Below, piece by piece: positions 27,210 through 35,921 of a stretch of DNA of 64,000 nt. A program made the translations under genes and the position numbers. The DNA lies in the NCBI GenBank assembly GCA_021498125.1, contig JAIZWL010000005.1:121449-185448 (forward strand), read 5' to 3'. Within the stretch, counting starts at the first letter, position 1. Each line of letters begins with the position of its first letter. The DNA comes from Candidatus Thorarchaeota archaeon. GTDB taxonomy: Archaea; Asgardarchaeota; Thorarchaeia; Thorarchaeales; Thorarchaeaceae. The notes under the pieces were generated by a model. That model was not told where the DNA came from and made no database searches. It worked only from the letters and a program-made list of their open reading frames with translations.

Positions 27210-29477
27210 TTGAGTTGGTTAACAATATTGGAAAGTAATCACAAAGGAAGCATTCTTGGACTCCCCCTCATGCTTCTTTATGTCTGGGCGTTCTACGTGA
27301 GTGGACCTCCATGGAACTCCGCTCTAGGTACCACGGCAATCTACTCTGCAATAGCATTTCTCAGTGTGACTCTTACAGTTTCTTTAGTCAATCTCTTACG
27401 TACTCAAAATACTATTGCAAACCAGATTCTGACGGGTGTCACCACGTATGGATTCTTGATCTTTGCAGGCTCTGCGATCTCAAACATATGGCGCACAAAT
27501 AACACCGTTGTTCATGCTCACACATCCGGAGTATTTCTTAACCTGATTGCCCTGATGGTAGCCGGAATTCTATTGTTGGCATATAGTGTTCTAGTAGATA
27601 GGCCGGTACAAGGCGAAACCCGCGGGGTCACCAGATACTTGGTGAAGATAATCGTACTAGTTGGCGTCAGTATCTCCATAATCTTCACGTTGATCATACA
27701 GGCAGAAATAGTAGAGAGCATCTTCCTTGTAGGAGGATATCTTATTGCGGCAATCGCATCTGTTTCATATCTTAGTGCAGGTCTCCTGATCTTTCGAAAA
27801 CGACGGACGATTACGGTAAATGATCCTGTCCGCTTGTCTATCGCAATCTGGTTTCTTGGCATCTCGACTATTATTCACGCATTGATATTATCTGCACCAT
27901 CAGGACTATGGTTACTTTCGATGGGGTTCATTGCGATGGGGTTCATATATGCAATCACAGGCATCACTGTACCCTATCTCATTTCAATCGGGGTCGATTC
28001 TAAAAGATCCTATCTCTTCGCTATAGGAATCAATGTAGTCGTCTTGGTCCCATTTCTCGTAGCATACCTGCTCGATTATCTTACTATCGGGTTCTCATTT
28101 ATTGACGTTGGCCTGACGATGAGCATTCACATCTCTGCTGCATTTCTTGCTGCAGGAGCTGGATTTATCCTCTACATGAGAGCGAGAAAATCACCAGCGG
28201 CTTGGCATACTCCAATAATCTTGCTGTTACTATTCTGGGCAGTTGCAGAGATCGAGGTTGGCATTTCACCTATTACTCCAGGATATGCCAATACAGAAAC
28301 GCTGGTTCCGTACATTACTGGTTCAGTCATCGCTACGTTGCTTCTCATCTTTTCATACAAGAATACGTTCTCGCCCCGACTGAGCGAAAACCTGTGCAGA
28401 TCAAAATTATTTTTCGGAATGATGGCCATCGTCTTTGTCTTTTTGCTGGGGTTCGCCCAATTCGTCCGCGATCTGATTTTTCTGTTACTTCCAAATCTAT
28501 CCCAAGCAACATTCGTTCAATCTGCATTAGCCACATCATTTATGATTTCATTCAGTTACCTCTCACTATTTGCGCTCCTCAATCTTTTCTTCGCATTGAT
28601 TACTATGTCTGGAGGCAAGTTCACATTTGATATGAATATTGCAGGTTTCTCGGCAATCTGGGTCGTAGTCGTGATCTTGCGAGCGAACTTCACTATCTGG
28701 TCAACGGGGTGGTGGCTGACCGAGTTTCTCCTCTTCGCAACCGCAATATTATGCATTATGATAGTTCTGAAGAGATATGTTTACGAAGTCAAGACCACCA
28801 AAGAATTCGAAAAGCGAGTACTCATCCAGAAGGAATTGCTCTCATCAAATCTTCTCTCTCAGATCCAGACAGTTGCAAAATCAATTGAACTGCTTGGGCG
28901 AACGGAGGACATAGACACTCGTCTTGATATTATGTCACAGGCATTGAGCGATCTCTCTCGGGCCGAGAGTATTACCCGGAATATTGATATCCTTCTCTCA
29001 GAGGAAAGATTCTCACCGGATAGCCTGCTGCCTGTCGATTTTGTTGACGCCCTCAAATTCGTGATCACTCCAAAATTCTGTGGGTGCGCTCCAGAAATCA
29101 GTCAAGTCCGCGGAGAGTATTTTGTCTTAGCTAATGACCTACTCGTTGATGCGATATCTAATGTGATTGGACTCATCGTTACAAGAATTGGATTAATCAA
29201 CTCTGCTAACATAGAACTCGCTCAAAGGTCATGGAAAGGGATCACTTATGTCGTAGCTAATATGGACTTGACGGTTCTGACCAAAGATGCGACTAAGAAA
29301 CAAAATCTGCTTCTTCGCTATACTAGTACAACCCTACATGAAGCTGTAGAGATAGCTTACGCTCGGCGCTTGATCTCCCTTTTCGGAGGATCCATTATAA
29401 TCACCCCAAACACTCTCGACGAGACCCGCCTCTCAATAAAAATAGAAATTTCGCTTATCGCGGCCTCCAAGGAATAG
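27210..29477 (+). CDS. 16-span membrane protein with a degenerate histidine-kinase-like tail, paralogue 2
   Basis: 755 residues from TTG 27210. It aligns with the preceding gene along its whole length: same N-terminus (GLPLMLLYVWAFYVSGPPWN against GIPIMLLAVYGFYLSGPPWN), same helix order, and the same tail (SSNLLSQIQTVAKSIELLG, SQALSDLSRAESITRNIDIL, ANDLLVDAISNVIGLIVTR). The tail again lacks a phosphoacceptor His at the helical hairpin. The N-box position reads DAISNVIGLI, where one Asn survives, so nucleotide binding cannot be fully excluded. The pair suggests a heterodimeric membrane sensor. Confidence 0.7.
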   Translation: MSWLTILESNHKGSILGLPLMLLYVWAFYVSGPPWNSALGTTAIYSAIAFLSVTLTVSLVNLLRTQNTIANQILTGVTTYGFLIFAGSAISNIWRTNNTVVHAHTSGVFLNLIALMVAGILLLAYSVLVDRPVQGETRGVTRYLVKIIVLVGVSISIIFTLIIQAEIVESIFLVGGYLIAAIASVSYLSAGLLIFRKRRTITVNDPVRLSIAIWFLGISTIIHALILSAPSGLWLLSMGFIAMGFIYAITGITVPYLISIGVDSKRSYLFAIGINVVVLVPFLVAYLLDYLTIGFSFIDVGLTMSIHISAAFLAAGAGFILYMRARKSPAAWHTPIILLLLFWAVAEIEVGISPITPGYANTETLVPYITGSVIATLLLIFSYKNTFSPRLSENLCRSKLFFGMMAIVFVFLLGFAQFVRDLIFLLLPNLSQATFVQSALATSFMISFSYLSLFALLNLFFALITMSGGKFTFDMNIAGFSAIWVVVVILRANFTIWSTGWWLTEFLLFATAILCIMIVLKRYVYEVKTTKEFEKRVLIQKELLSSNLLSQIQTVAKSIELLGRTEDIDTRLDIMSQALSDLSRAESITRNIDILLSEERFSPDSLLPVDFVDALKFVITPKFCGCAPEISQVRGEYFVLANDLLVDAISNVIGLIVTRIGLINSANIELAQRSWKGITYVVANMDLTVLTKDATKKQNLLLRYTSTTLHEAVEIAYARRLISLFGGSIIITPNTLDETRLSIKIEISLIAASKE

Positions 29478-29493
29478 CACGTAAGGTCTTATT

Positions 29494-29507
29494 CTCTCAT
29501 ATGAGAG
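29494..29507. terminator. Small palindrome between convergent genes
   Basis: CTCTCATATGAGAG is a perfect 14-base palindrome 16 bases after the stop of the second paralogue and 11 bases before the end of the minus-strand gene. It is a plausible shared terminator hairpin, but no good T-run follows on either strand. Confidence 0.35.
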
Positions 29508-29517
29508 TTAAGAAAAT

Positions 29518-30540
29518 CTATTCACTGCAACCAACATCTTGCTGCGAAGACTTGTTATAGAACGAACAGCGTGTAACGACATTAAAGACAATCACAAGGG
29601 AGATACCGAAAATTATCAACATGAATAGATCACGTGAGCCGATCAGATCAATGATGCTTGGTAATGTTACCACAATGAGTTGAGTAACAATCAGTGCTAC
29701 AACAAGTGCAAGTAGTACACTGCTCGAAATTACCAATAGCACGAGCAAAGTCGATCTCGGAGTGGACTGTTGATCATCCTCATCCTTACGGATATTTTTT
29801 TCTTCAGTAGAAGTCGGCGGTGCGCCTCTGAAGACGTGGATTTTTGCAGCATCGGGATGAATTCCATATATCTCCATCACAGGATTCGTTTTCTGCTGAA
29901 TAGTTGGTCTTACCTCTCGTATGAAAGTACAGGGGATAGATACGCCGACTATCACGAGGAGAAAGATCATTTTTACTGGAACGGGTGTGATAAACCACCA
30001 CAGCATTAGAATAATTGGGCCAATATACAATGATAGGGGAATCCAAATTCGTGATCTCCTATTCTGTTCTAGGTCCAGTAATGCATCGGCCAAAATAGCC
30101 TCACCCTCCTCGGGTCGCGTTAGCATGTCTGTGCAAGCAGAGGTTGAGATCACAATAACATTAGAGAGAACTGTTGCGAAATGTACGAATATTGGTTTTG
30201 TGGACTCGTAAGACCAGACTTCAACTTCGTCACTGTATCCGATTTTTGTAGCCGCATTATGTAATAGATACTGAAACTCTTCATCCTGACAAGGAATTTT
30301 ATACCGTATTATTTGATAGAGTTGAATAATTAATATAAACGTCGCCCCAGCAATGAGCTCGCCAATCATAAGTAGGACAAGATCAGCAATGTTTGTATCC
30401 AGCAGATATTTTAAATAAAATGGGCTCGGCAAAATGGCCAGACAAAAAGCAGACGATAAGGTCAGAACTATATCTTGATGCAGAAATAGAGGGGCATTAT
30501 TCGGCCGCGCTGCTGTGCCTTCATCTCCCAAAGTGTACAA
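29518..30540 (-). CDS. M48-peptidase-like membrane protein lacking the zinc site
   Basis: 340 residues with membrane helices near 25-105, 170-215 and 255-325. The cytosolic segment between the first blocks follows the M48/HtpX pattern: a strand, a surface-exposed hydrophobic stretch and an acidic helix (VIVISTSACTDMLTRPEEGE, then AILADALLDLEQNRRS). Active family members have HELAH at the place of DALLD, so the HExxH zinc motif is missing and no protease activity is expected. It lies 95 bases downstream of a large membrane protein on the same strand. The M48 relation is my reading of the pattern and needs a profile search. Confidence 0.55.
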   Translation of the reverse strand: MYTLGDEGTAARPNNAPLFLHQDIVLTLSSAFCLAILPSPFYLKYLLDTNIADLVLLMIGELIAGATFILIIQLYQIIRYKIPCQDEEFQYLLHNAATKIGYSDEVEVWSYESTKPIFVHFATVLSNVIVISTSACTDMLTRPEEGEAILADALLDLEQNRRSRIWIPLSLYIGPIILMLWWFITPVPVKMIFLLVIVGVSIPCTFIREVRPTIQQKTNPVMEIYGIHPDAAKIHVFRGAPPTSTEEKNIRKDEDDQQSTPRSTLLVLLVISSSVLLALVVALIVTQLIVVTLPSIIDLIGSRDLFMLIIFGISLVIVFNVVTRCSFYNKSSQQDVGCSE

Positions 30541-30635
30541 CTTATCCAGGGCTCATCACTAACACGTGATAACGCGAATCAATGGTTATTACTTTTTCCC
30601 GAATAATATATAATAATGCTCTATCTCTTTACTCG

Positions 30636-32984
30636 CTATAAAGACCCTTGAGGAATAATAATGGCCTCTCGAAATTCGACACCTTCGGTTGTGACAAACG
30701 ACCGGCCAGTATACACAACTTCGGGGTATGAATTGATCACATAGATACGCAATGGGAAGGGAAACTGCGACTTGAGCAGACGAATTAATTCGATTAGTGT
30801 GTCTTGATTTGTGGAATCGTGACGTGAAGGTTCTTGAAGAATGTCAGCAAGCCGCCTCTTGTCGTGATAGTAAAATACTATGGATAAAATAGCGAGCACA
30901 AAAAGAAACCCGATTAATAATTCAAAAAGTAATTTTGGTGAGATCGGAAATATATCCGAGTCCAAGACTGAAAAGTCATTATGTATAACTATCAGGAGCA
31001 TAGATACTATAAAGACACCAACTAGTTCTAGTTTTGGATAAGAAGACCGTGATTTCCACACACGATCAAGTAGGGACTTTGGCCAAGTGACAAGATTTCC
31101 CAGGTGGATAATTGCAGTTCTCAACACCATTATGGACTGTATTCTATTAATCATAAGCGCCCGGATCTCGTACGGGACATATGGATCAGAGACCCTTCCG
31201 ATCTCAGTATCACCAATCTCCCTCAAGTCAAGGAATCCAAGAACATTCCCCAAATTTCTTCGGGAGAGACCATGAAATCTGTAATTCTGAAATTCAATGA
31301 CAGAGTTATAGACTCCATACAAGAGGGCGGGGATTCCAATTATCAACGCTGCATATGAATATATTAATAGAAACATGGATAGACCATTCAAAGGGAATGG
31401 CATAAGAAATAACATGCTTCCAAAGATAACCGTGGTAAAACCAAGAGCAAGAGGCATCGAGCGTTTTTTCATGTCACCATAGACATCAGATGCATTACTC
31501 TCGACTCGATCAACAAAGTCATCATGACCTTTGGCACGTAGCAGTTGCTGCCAATCTTCAGAGACCTCGCTATCCTGTGAAGGCGACACAATTGTCTCCT
31601 CCTCTGGTAAAGAAACATCAACTTCCATGGATTCAACGGATTGTTCCTTGTCTCTCTTTAGACCAAGAAACTGGATACTGCGCTCAAATGCAGTATCGAA
31701 CGATAAGCGGACTGCTCTGATAGTGTGATCGTGTCTGACCAAATAGAAGGCGACTGCGATTGTGCCCAGAGCTATCGCGCCCCAAAAATACGATATTTGG
31801 CCAGTTGCAGCAAGAACTACCATAGCACCAAGAACTACAATGTTCATCACGAACAGAAATCTATCGCGTATGACCCGACGGCGGAACTCATCATCAAAGA
31901 GCATAAATGAATGGTATTGCGGAATACCCGGCCGACCGTAGCGATTTACTCCGAACTGACTCGACTCTGATTCCAAGGCATAGATGATTACGGCCAGAAT
32001 GACGACCGGAATGACAAACAAGTATCCAAAAAAGAAACGGAGATGAATTGATACACCTAGAGCCAGTAGAGATCCCAGAATGATGATTTTGAAAATTGTC
32101 GTGCGATCGTGAAGATTCTTTGACAGCATACCGAACTGGCCAGTGACAGGTTTCAGGATGTCTTGGGCCATCAGGAGATCATGGTCGTGAATAAGATCTT
32201 TAAAATCGAACCCAATGACGTTGCCCGCTTGTCCCAGTAGATTTTTTGTGAGATCGTTGAACAGGTAGGACTGGCGTAGTAGTCGAAGCGAGTCTTCATG
32301 ATTTTCCAAGACCACTCTCCGACCAAGATTGATACATAACCAAAAGGCATTGCTTAATGATGGTTCACCAGTCTGATGACTCTGTGATTCGTTTTTGCCC
32401 TTAGTTGCTTCATCTTGAGTAATGCATTTTTCACTAACAAATACTAGCAGCATTAATCCGAAAAGTATTGCAAATAATTGTGTCAGTAGAGTGGTAATTG
32501 ATTCAACGATGAATGGTATCACCGGTTGAAGCCAACCTATGAGTTCTATATACAACAAAAGACCAAAGACTATTGTTACAGATGACAGGCTGATCGAGAC
32601 CCCATAGGTCTCCCATAGAATGGATAGAATAAGATAGGAAAATGCCCCCGATATGAGTAAGGGAATGATCGATGAAATAATATTACTTATACGTAGTAAC
32701 GTTTCAACAAGTGTTGCATAAGGGCCCAGCACAGGATTGAACCATGTGTATACTAGAAAGATCGGGCCTACAATAATAATATTAAAACCGAATAGTACAG
32801 CTAGCAGTGAGCGATCAAACTTGGTTAGCTCGTGATGAAAGTGGAAATAGTCTCTTCGACGTAATCCGTCAATTAAGGCACTTGTCAAAAAGGATAATAA
32901 AAATAAATGGGCCACCCAAGGCAGTACTGAACTGTCAAAGACCACAATACACACCACTTTATTCTTATAATTGAACGCGGTCAA
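30636..32984 (-). CDS. Large polytopic membrane protein, unknown
   Basis: 782 residues with about 14 hydrophobic helices in several blocks (residues 15-200, 300-350, 380-440, 515-570, 650-715), separated by polar cytosolic segments. One acidic linker is rich in Glu/Ser (SLPEEETIVSPSQDSEVSED). The final 75 residues form a soluble domain (LRIYVINSYPEVVYTGRSF) homologous to the end of the protein at 8807-9802. No enzyme motif was recognised. It probably shares a transcript with the M48-like gene downstream. The block pattern may reflect internal duplication of a helix pair plus a cytosolic segment. Confidence 0.65.
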   Translation of the reverse strand: MTAFNYKNKVVCIVVFDSSVLPWVAHLFLLSFLTSALIDGLRRRDYFHFHHELTKFDRSLLAVLFGFNIIIVGPIFLVYTWFNPVLGPYATLVETLLRISNIISSIIPLLISGAFSYLILSILWETYGVSISLSSVTIVFGLLLYIELIGWLQPVIPFIVESITTLLTQLFAILFGLMLLVFVSEKCITQDEATKGKNESQSHQTGEPSLSNAFWLCINLGRRVVLENHEDSLRLLRQSYLFNDLTKNLLGQAGNVIGFDFKDLIHDHDLLMAQDILKPVTGQFGMLSKNLHDRTTIFKIIILGSLLALGVSIHLRFFFGYLFVIPVVILAVIIYALESESSQFGVNRYGRPGIPQYHSFMLFDDEFRRRVIRDRFLFVMNIVVLGAMVVLAATGQISYFWGAIALGTIAVAFYLVRHDHTIRAVRLSFDTAFERSIQFLGLKRDKEQSVESMEVDVSLPEEETIVSPSQDSEVSEDWQQLLRAKGHDDFVDRVESNASDVYGDMKKRSMPLALGFTTVIFGSMLFLMPFPLNGLSMFLLIYSYAALIIGIPALLYGVYNSVIEFQNYRFHGLSRRNLGNVLGFLDLREIGDTEIGRVSDPYVPYEIRALMINRIQSIMVLRTAIIHLGNLVTWPKSLLDRVWKSRSSYPKLELVGVFIVSMLLIVIHNDFSVLDSDIFPISPKLLFELLIGFLFVLAILSIVFYYHDKRRLADILQEPSRHDSTNQDTLIELIRLLKSQFPFPLRIYVINSYPEVVYTGRSFVTTEGVEFREAIIIPQGSL

Positions 32985-33220
32985 CGAGACTTGAAGTGTT
33001 GAGATTGATGAGGATATGTTTCAATCATTCACATAGTATGAGTGTTATACCTACTAGTGATCAGTATCACTCCCGCTCCTTTGATCGCTATGGCCAGTCT
33101 TACTTAGTCTATTAAAAAGTATTTCCAACTATAGGTGAGTGATGCATTACTGAACGGACCATTATTTACGTCAGTACGTCTCCCGAGTTTCCAAGACGAG
33201 TCGTATCACTACACGGAGTC

Positions 33221-35551
33221 CTATACCAACCACGGAGCGATCTTTCCCATCGTCCCACAATACTCACATTGGAAAATGCGGTCCTGACCAACCTTCCTCA
33301 AGTCGATGGAACCTCCACATCTCGGACATGTTGCTATGGGACACATTCGCTCTTCAAGAATCACAATATGTTCTCGGATATCGTACATGACATCTACAAA
33401 GAAACCGCTGAGAATCCGCGGGTCATCAGAATAGATGCTGATCGTGAGAACACCCCCGCGTGCCGAACCCGTCACCTGCATCTCCGCGGCAAACTGATAC
33501 TTGCCATACCTCGTCTGACCAACATAGCACGCATACCCGAGATAGACCCCATCGTCATACGTCTCCTCAGAGTGATCCACAGGTACAAGTCCGCTTAGTC
33601 GTGCCTCGGCCATGTGGAGTACGACGCGCGGCGCGCCAGTGAATTCAAAAGACGAACAATTTCGAGAGAGAGAACCGCTCTTTAACCGTGCAAAGACCTC
33701 GTCAGCCCGTTCGGTCGCTGTGAGCATTGGGCAAATATTGACGATCCGTTTGGGTGGAATCTTGACATAGCGGATGACCTCGTTCTTATTCACATAACGA
33801 ACGGTGCCAGTATATTCACCATCAACACATCGAAGAGGTCTCAGCCAAAAGATCGCGCTCTGAAAACCGTTTGGTTGGATGCGCCCAAGCTTTTGACTCC
33901 GCGATGTCTTTCGCACGAACTCAAAACCATCCGGGACATCGACGAAAACCGTCACGTTAGTGATCTGATACGATCCCGTGTTCGTCACTTTTATTGCGAG
34001 CTTGAGATATTCGCCAGCAGTATCAAATCCACTCTCTACGTCTATTGGACCACTAACTTGATCTTGCGTCATCTCTGTTGCGAGCACTCTGGGAGCAGTT
34101 CTTGATGCTGACACAGATTCAACTCGTGAATGCTTCTCACAAGCCAATAGTTCTTGACCTTCTTGTGTTGTCACTAATCCATAGGGCGATACAATCGAGT
34201 CCTCGAAGAGACCATCCAAGTCCGGAAGATCGGGGAATCGTGTAGAATGTTCAGAATTAATATTATAAAATACAGACTTGCCACCATAGAGAATTAGAGC
34301 CACAGCCATGAGTGACGCACTAACAACTAAGATTAGTCCAAGAGTTCGCCCTCCAGCCAAAGAGGTCTCACTAGTTGTACTAGTTGTGTTTGGTATAATA
34401 TAGGTCGGTTCTTGAGTTATGTCCGAACTTGGTGAATACGTCTCTAATGTGACAGAGGCAATTCGTGGTGCTTGTTGGGCAAATTTTGTAATAAATAAGT
34501 CATCAATGTACACGATACTATCAGAGAGTGAGAGGAACTTCCAAAATCTAGTGTTGTGGCCATATGAAGCATTCGTGCCAGTGAATGTCCAATTTGACAA
34601 TCCCTGAAGAACCGAAACGTATGCATATCCATTATCAACACACATCTCTATTGTGGCCCACTTGCAAGGATCCCACGTCAGTGATCTATTACCACCTCCG
34701 CCATACCCAATTTCGGCATGAAACCCTTGGACCGAGTCATTAGAACTTGAGAACAAGGTGTATGAAGCGGTCTCCTGTATTGTTGCAGTCTGATTTGAAA
34801 AAGACTGATAAAACGAATATGCACTTGCGTTCCGTACACGGATCTTATAGAACACTCTTGCTCGCTCGCTTACCGGATATTTTGTATATAAAAATCCGCT
34901 ATCTACACCAGGCGCATTACATATTAGTTGACCCTCCACGATCGCATAACTTCCTTGAGAAGTTGATGCCCATTTGTTCGTCCAATCAAGAGAGGATTCG
35001 TTAAAATCATCGAATAGCAAGAATGTGTTCTCTCCTGATGACGTTGTTCCAAGATAGTCATCAGTGCCAAAATACATATAAATTATTTTAGAGGTCTCTA
35101 AATTGTCGATCACCTTTACCCAGAATGTTGCATTGTCCTTGGGTCTCAAATTCTGAATCCAGTAACTTAACAGGGTGATCCCATCTCTCCGTGTAAAACG
35201 AATATCTCCAAAATCGGGCTGACAGAGCCGATTACAAAATACATCATTCCCTTGAAAGGAACCGTTACTGTAATGGACAGTTATTCGGATCTGATAGTTT
35301 GACCCGACCCCCTTAGATCCAGTGATGTTAATGGCACGTCTATAGTTCCAGCCTTTGAGCCAGTAAGTGGTATCTGCTATGCCAAAGTTTCCTTGAACAT
35401 CATGTGTTTTGTTATCAACAGTCAATGAATTAGAAGTCAGGATCACAAATGATGGAATAGCAAGCATTCCCGGAAAAAGAAGTATTATTGCTACCAAACA
35501 GAGACTTTTACCCATCTGTTGCCCCTCTATTCGAGACCATTCTACATTCAC
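33221..35551 (-). CDS. DUF2341 surface protein with cytosolic beta domain and zinc ribbon, paralogue 1
   Basis: 776 residues. A signal peptide (about 14-40) is followed by one DUF2341 domain (WLKGWNYRRAINITGSKGV, then DFGDIRFTRRDGITLLSYWI), a lectin/glucanase-like beta domain with many Asn sequons, and a Thr/Ser-rich stalk. One membrane helix (GLILVVSASLMAVALILYGG) leads to about 350 cytosolic residues. These comprise a beta sandwich (EYLKLAIKVTNTGSYQITNV), an alpha/beta platform-like domain (YLGYACYVGQTRYGKYQFA) and a final zinc ribbon (CPRCGG and CEYCG). Only DUF2341 is a family I recognise. The cytosolic part is shared with two neighbours. Confidence 0.8.
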   Translation of the reverse strand: MNVEWSRIEGQQMGKSLCLVAIILLFPGMLAIPSFVILTSNSLTVDNKTHDVQGNFGIADTTYWLKGWNYRRAINITGSKGVGSNYQIRITVHYSNGSFQGNDVFCNRLCQPDFGDIRFTRRDGITLLSYWIQNLRPKDNATFWVKVIDNLETSKIIYMYFGTDDYLGTTSSGENTFLLFDDFNESSLDWTNKWASTSQGSYAIVEGQLICNAPGVDSGFLYTKYPVSERARVFYKIRVRNASAYSFYQSFSNQTATIQETASYTLFSSSNDSVQGFHAEIGYGGGGNRSLTWDPCKWATIEMCVDNGYAYVSVLQGLSNWTFTGTNASYGHNTRFWKFLSLSDSIVYIDDLFITKFAQQAPRIASVTLETYSPSSDITQEPTYIIPNTTSTTSETSLAGGRTLGLILVVSASLMAVALILYGGKSVFYNINSEHSTRFPDLPDLDGLFEDSIVSPYGLVTTQEGQELLACEKHSRVESVSASRTAPRVLATEMTQDQVSGPIDVESGFDTAGEYLKLAIKVTNTGSYQITNVTVFVDVPDGFEFVRKTSRSQKLGRIQPNGFQSAIFWLRPLRCVDGEYTGTVRYVNKNEVIRYVKIPPKRIVNICPMLTATERADEVFARLKSGSLSRNCSSFEFTGAPRVVLHMAEARLSGLVPVDHSEETYDDGVYLGYACYVGQTRYGKYQFAAEMQVTGSARGGVLTISIYSDDPRILSGFFVDVMYDIREHIVILEERMCPIATCPRCGGSIDLRKVGQDRIFQCEYCGTMGKIAPWLV

Positions 35552-35921
35552 ATGTAAATGGTATCGTCATGAGTTCACTCAATACTATGTTGGCTAAATT
35601 TGTATATCTCCTTTTCTCTCATGGTCATGGAATATTTATTTATAAATAATATGTACGAGTCATATCGATGTATATGACGATTGAGGTTGAGTGGTAATGC
35701 GTATACTACTCCATTGATCGAGACATGAGACCTGTAAAGTGTGATCTCCTGCCGCGATCTTGAGTCAGGCTCCGAATAACTTGGGTTGTGAGCAGCCTCT
35801 GGATTTTGATCCCTTTGCCGTTCTTGGCGCATCTATGATCGTATTCCTTCTACGTCAGATCATATTGAACGGTGACAACGTTTGATGCATGAACTAAGGA
35901 ACTACCAATTCTTTAGGCCAT
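35552..35921. other. Intergenic region between DUF2341 paralogues
   Basis: 370 bases. An 85-codon minus-strand frame exists but has a biased, charged composition, no ribosome site and no similarity to its neighbours. TATA-like words near 35635-35655 could serve the downstream minus-strand gene. No repeat was recognised. Confidence 0.4.

Noticed and set aside
35575..35832. An 85-codon minus-strand frame between DUF2341 genes.
   Set aside because: No similarity to the neighbours, no ribosome site, strongly charged composition.
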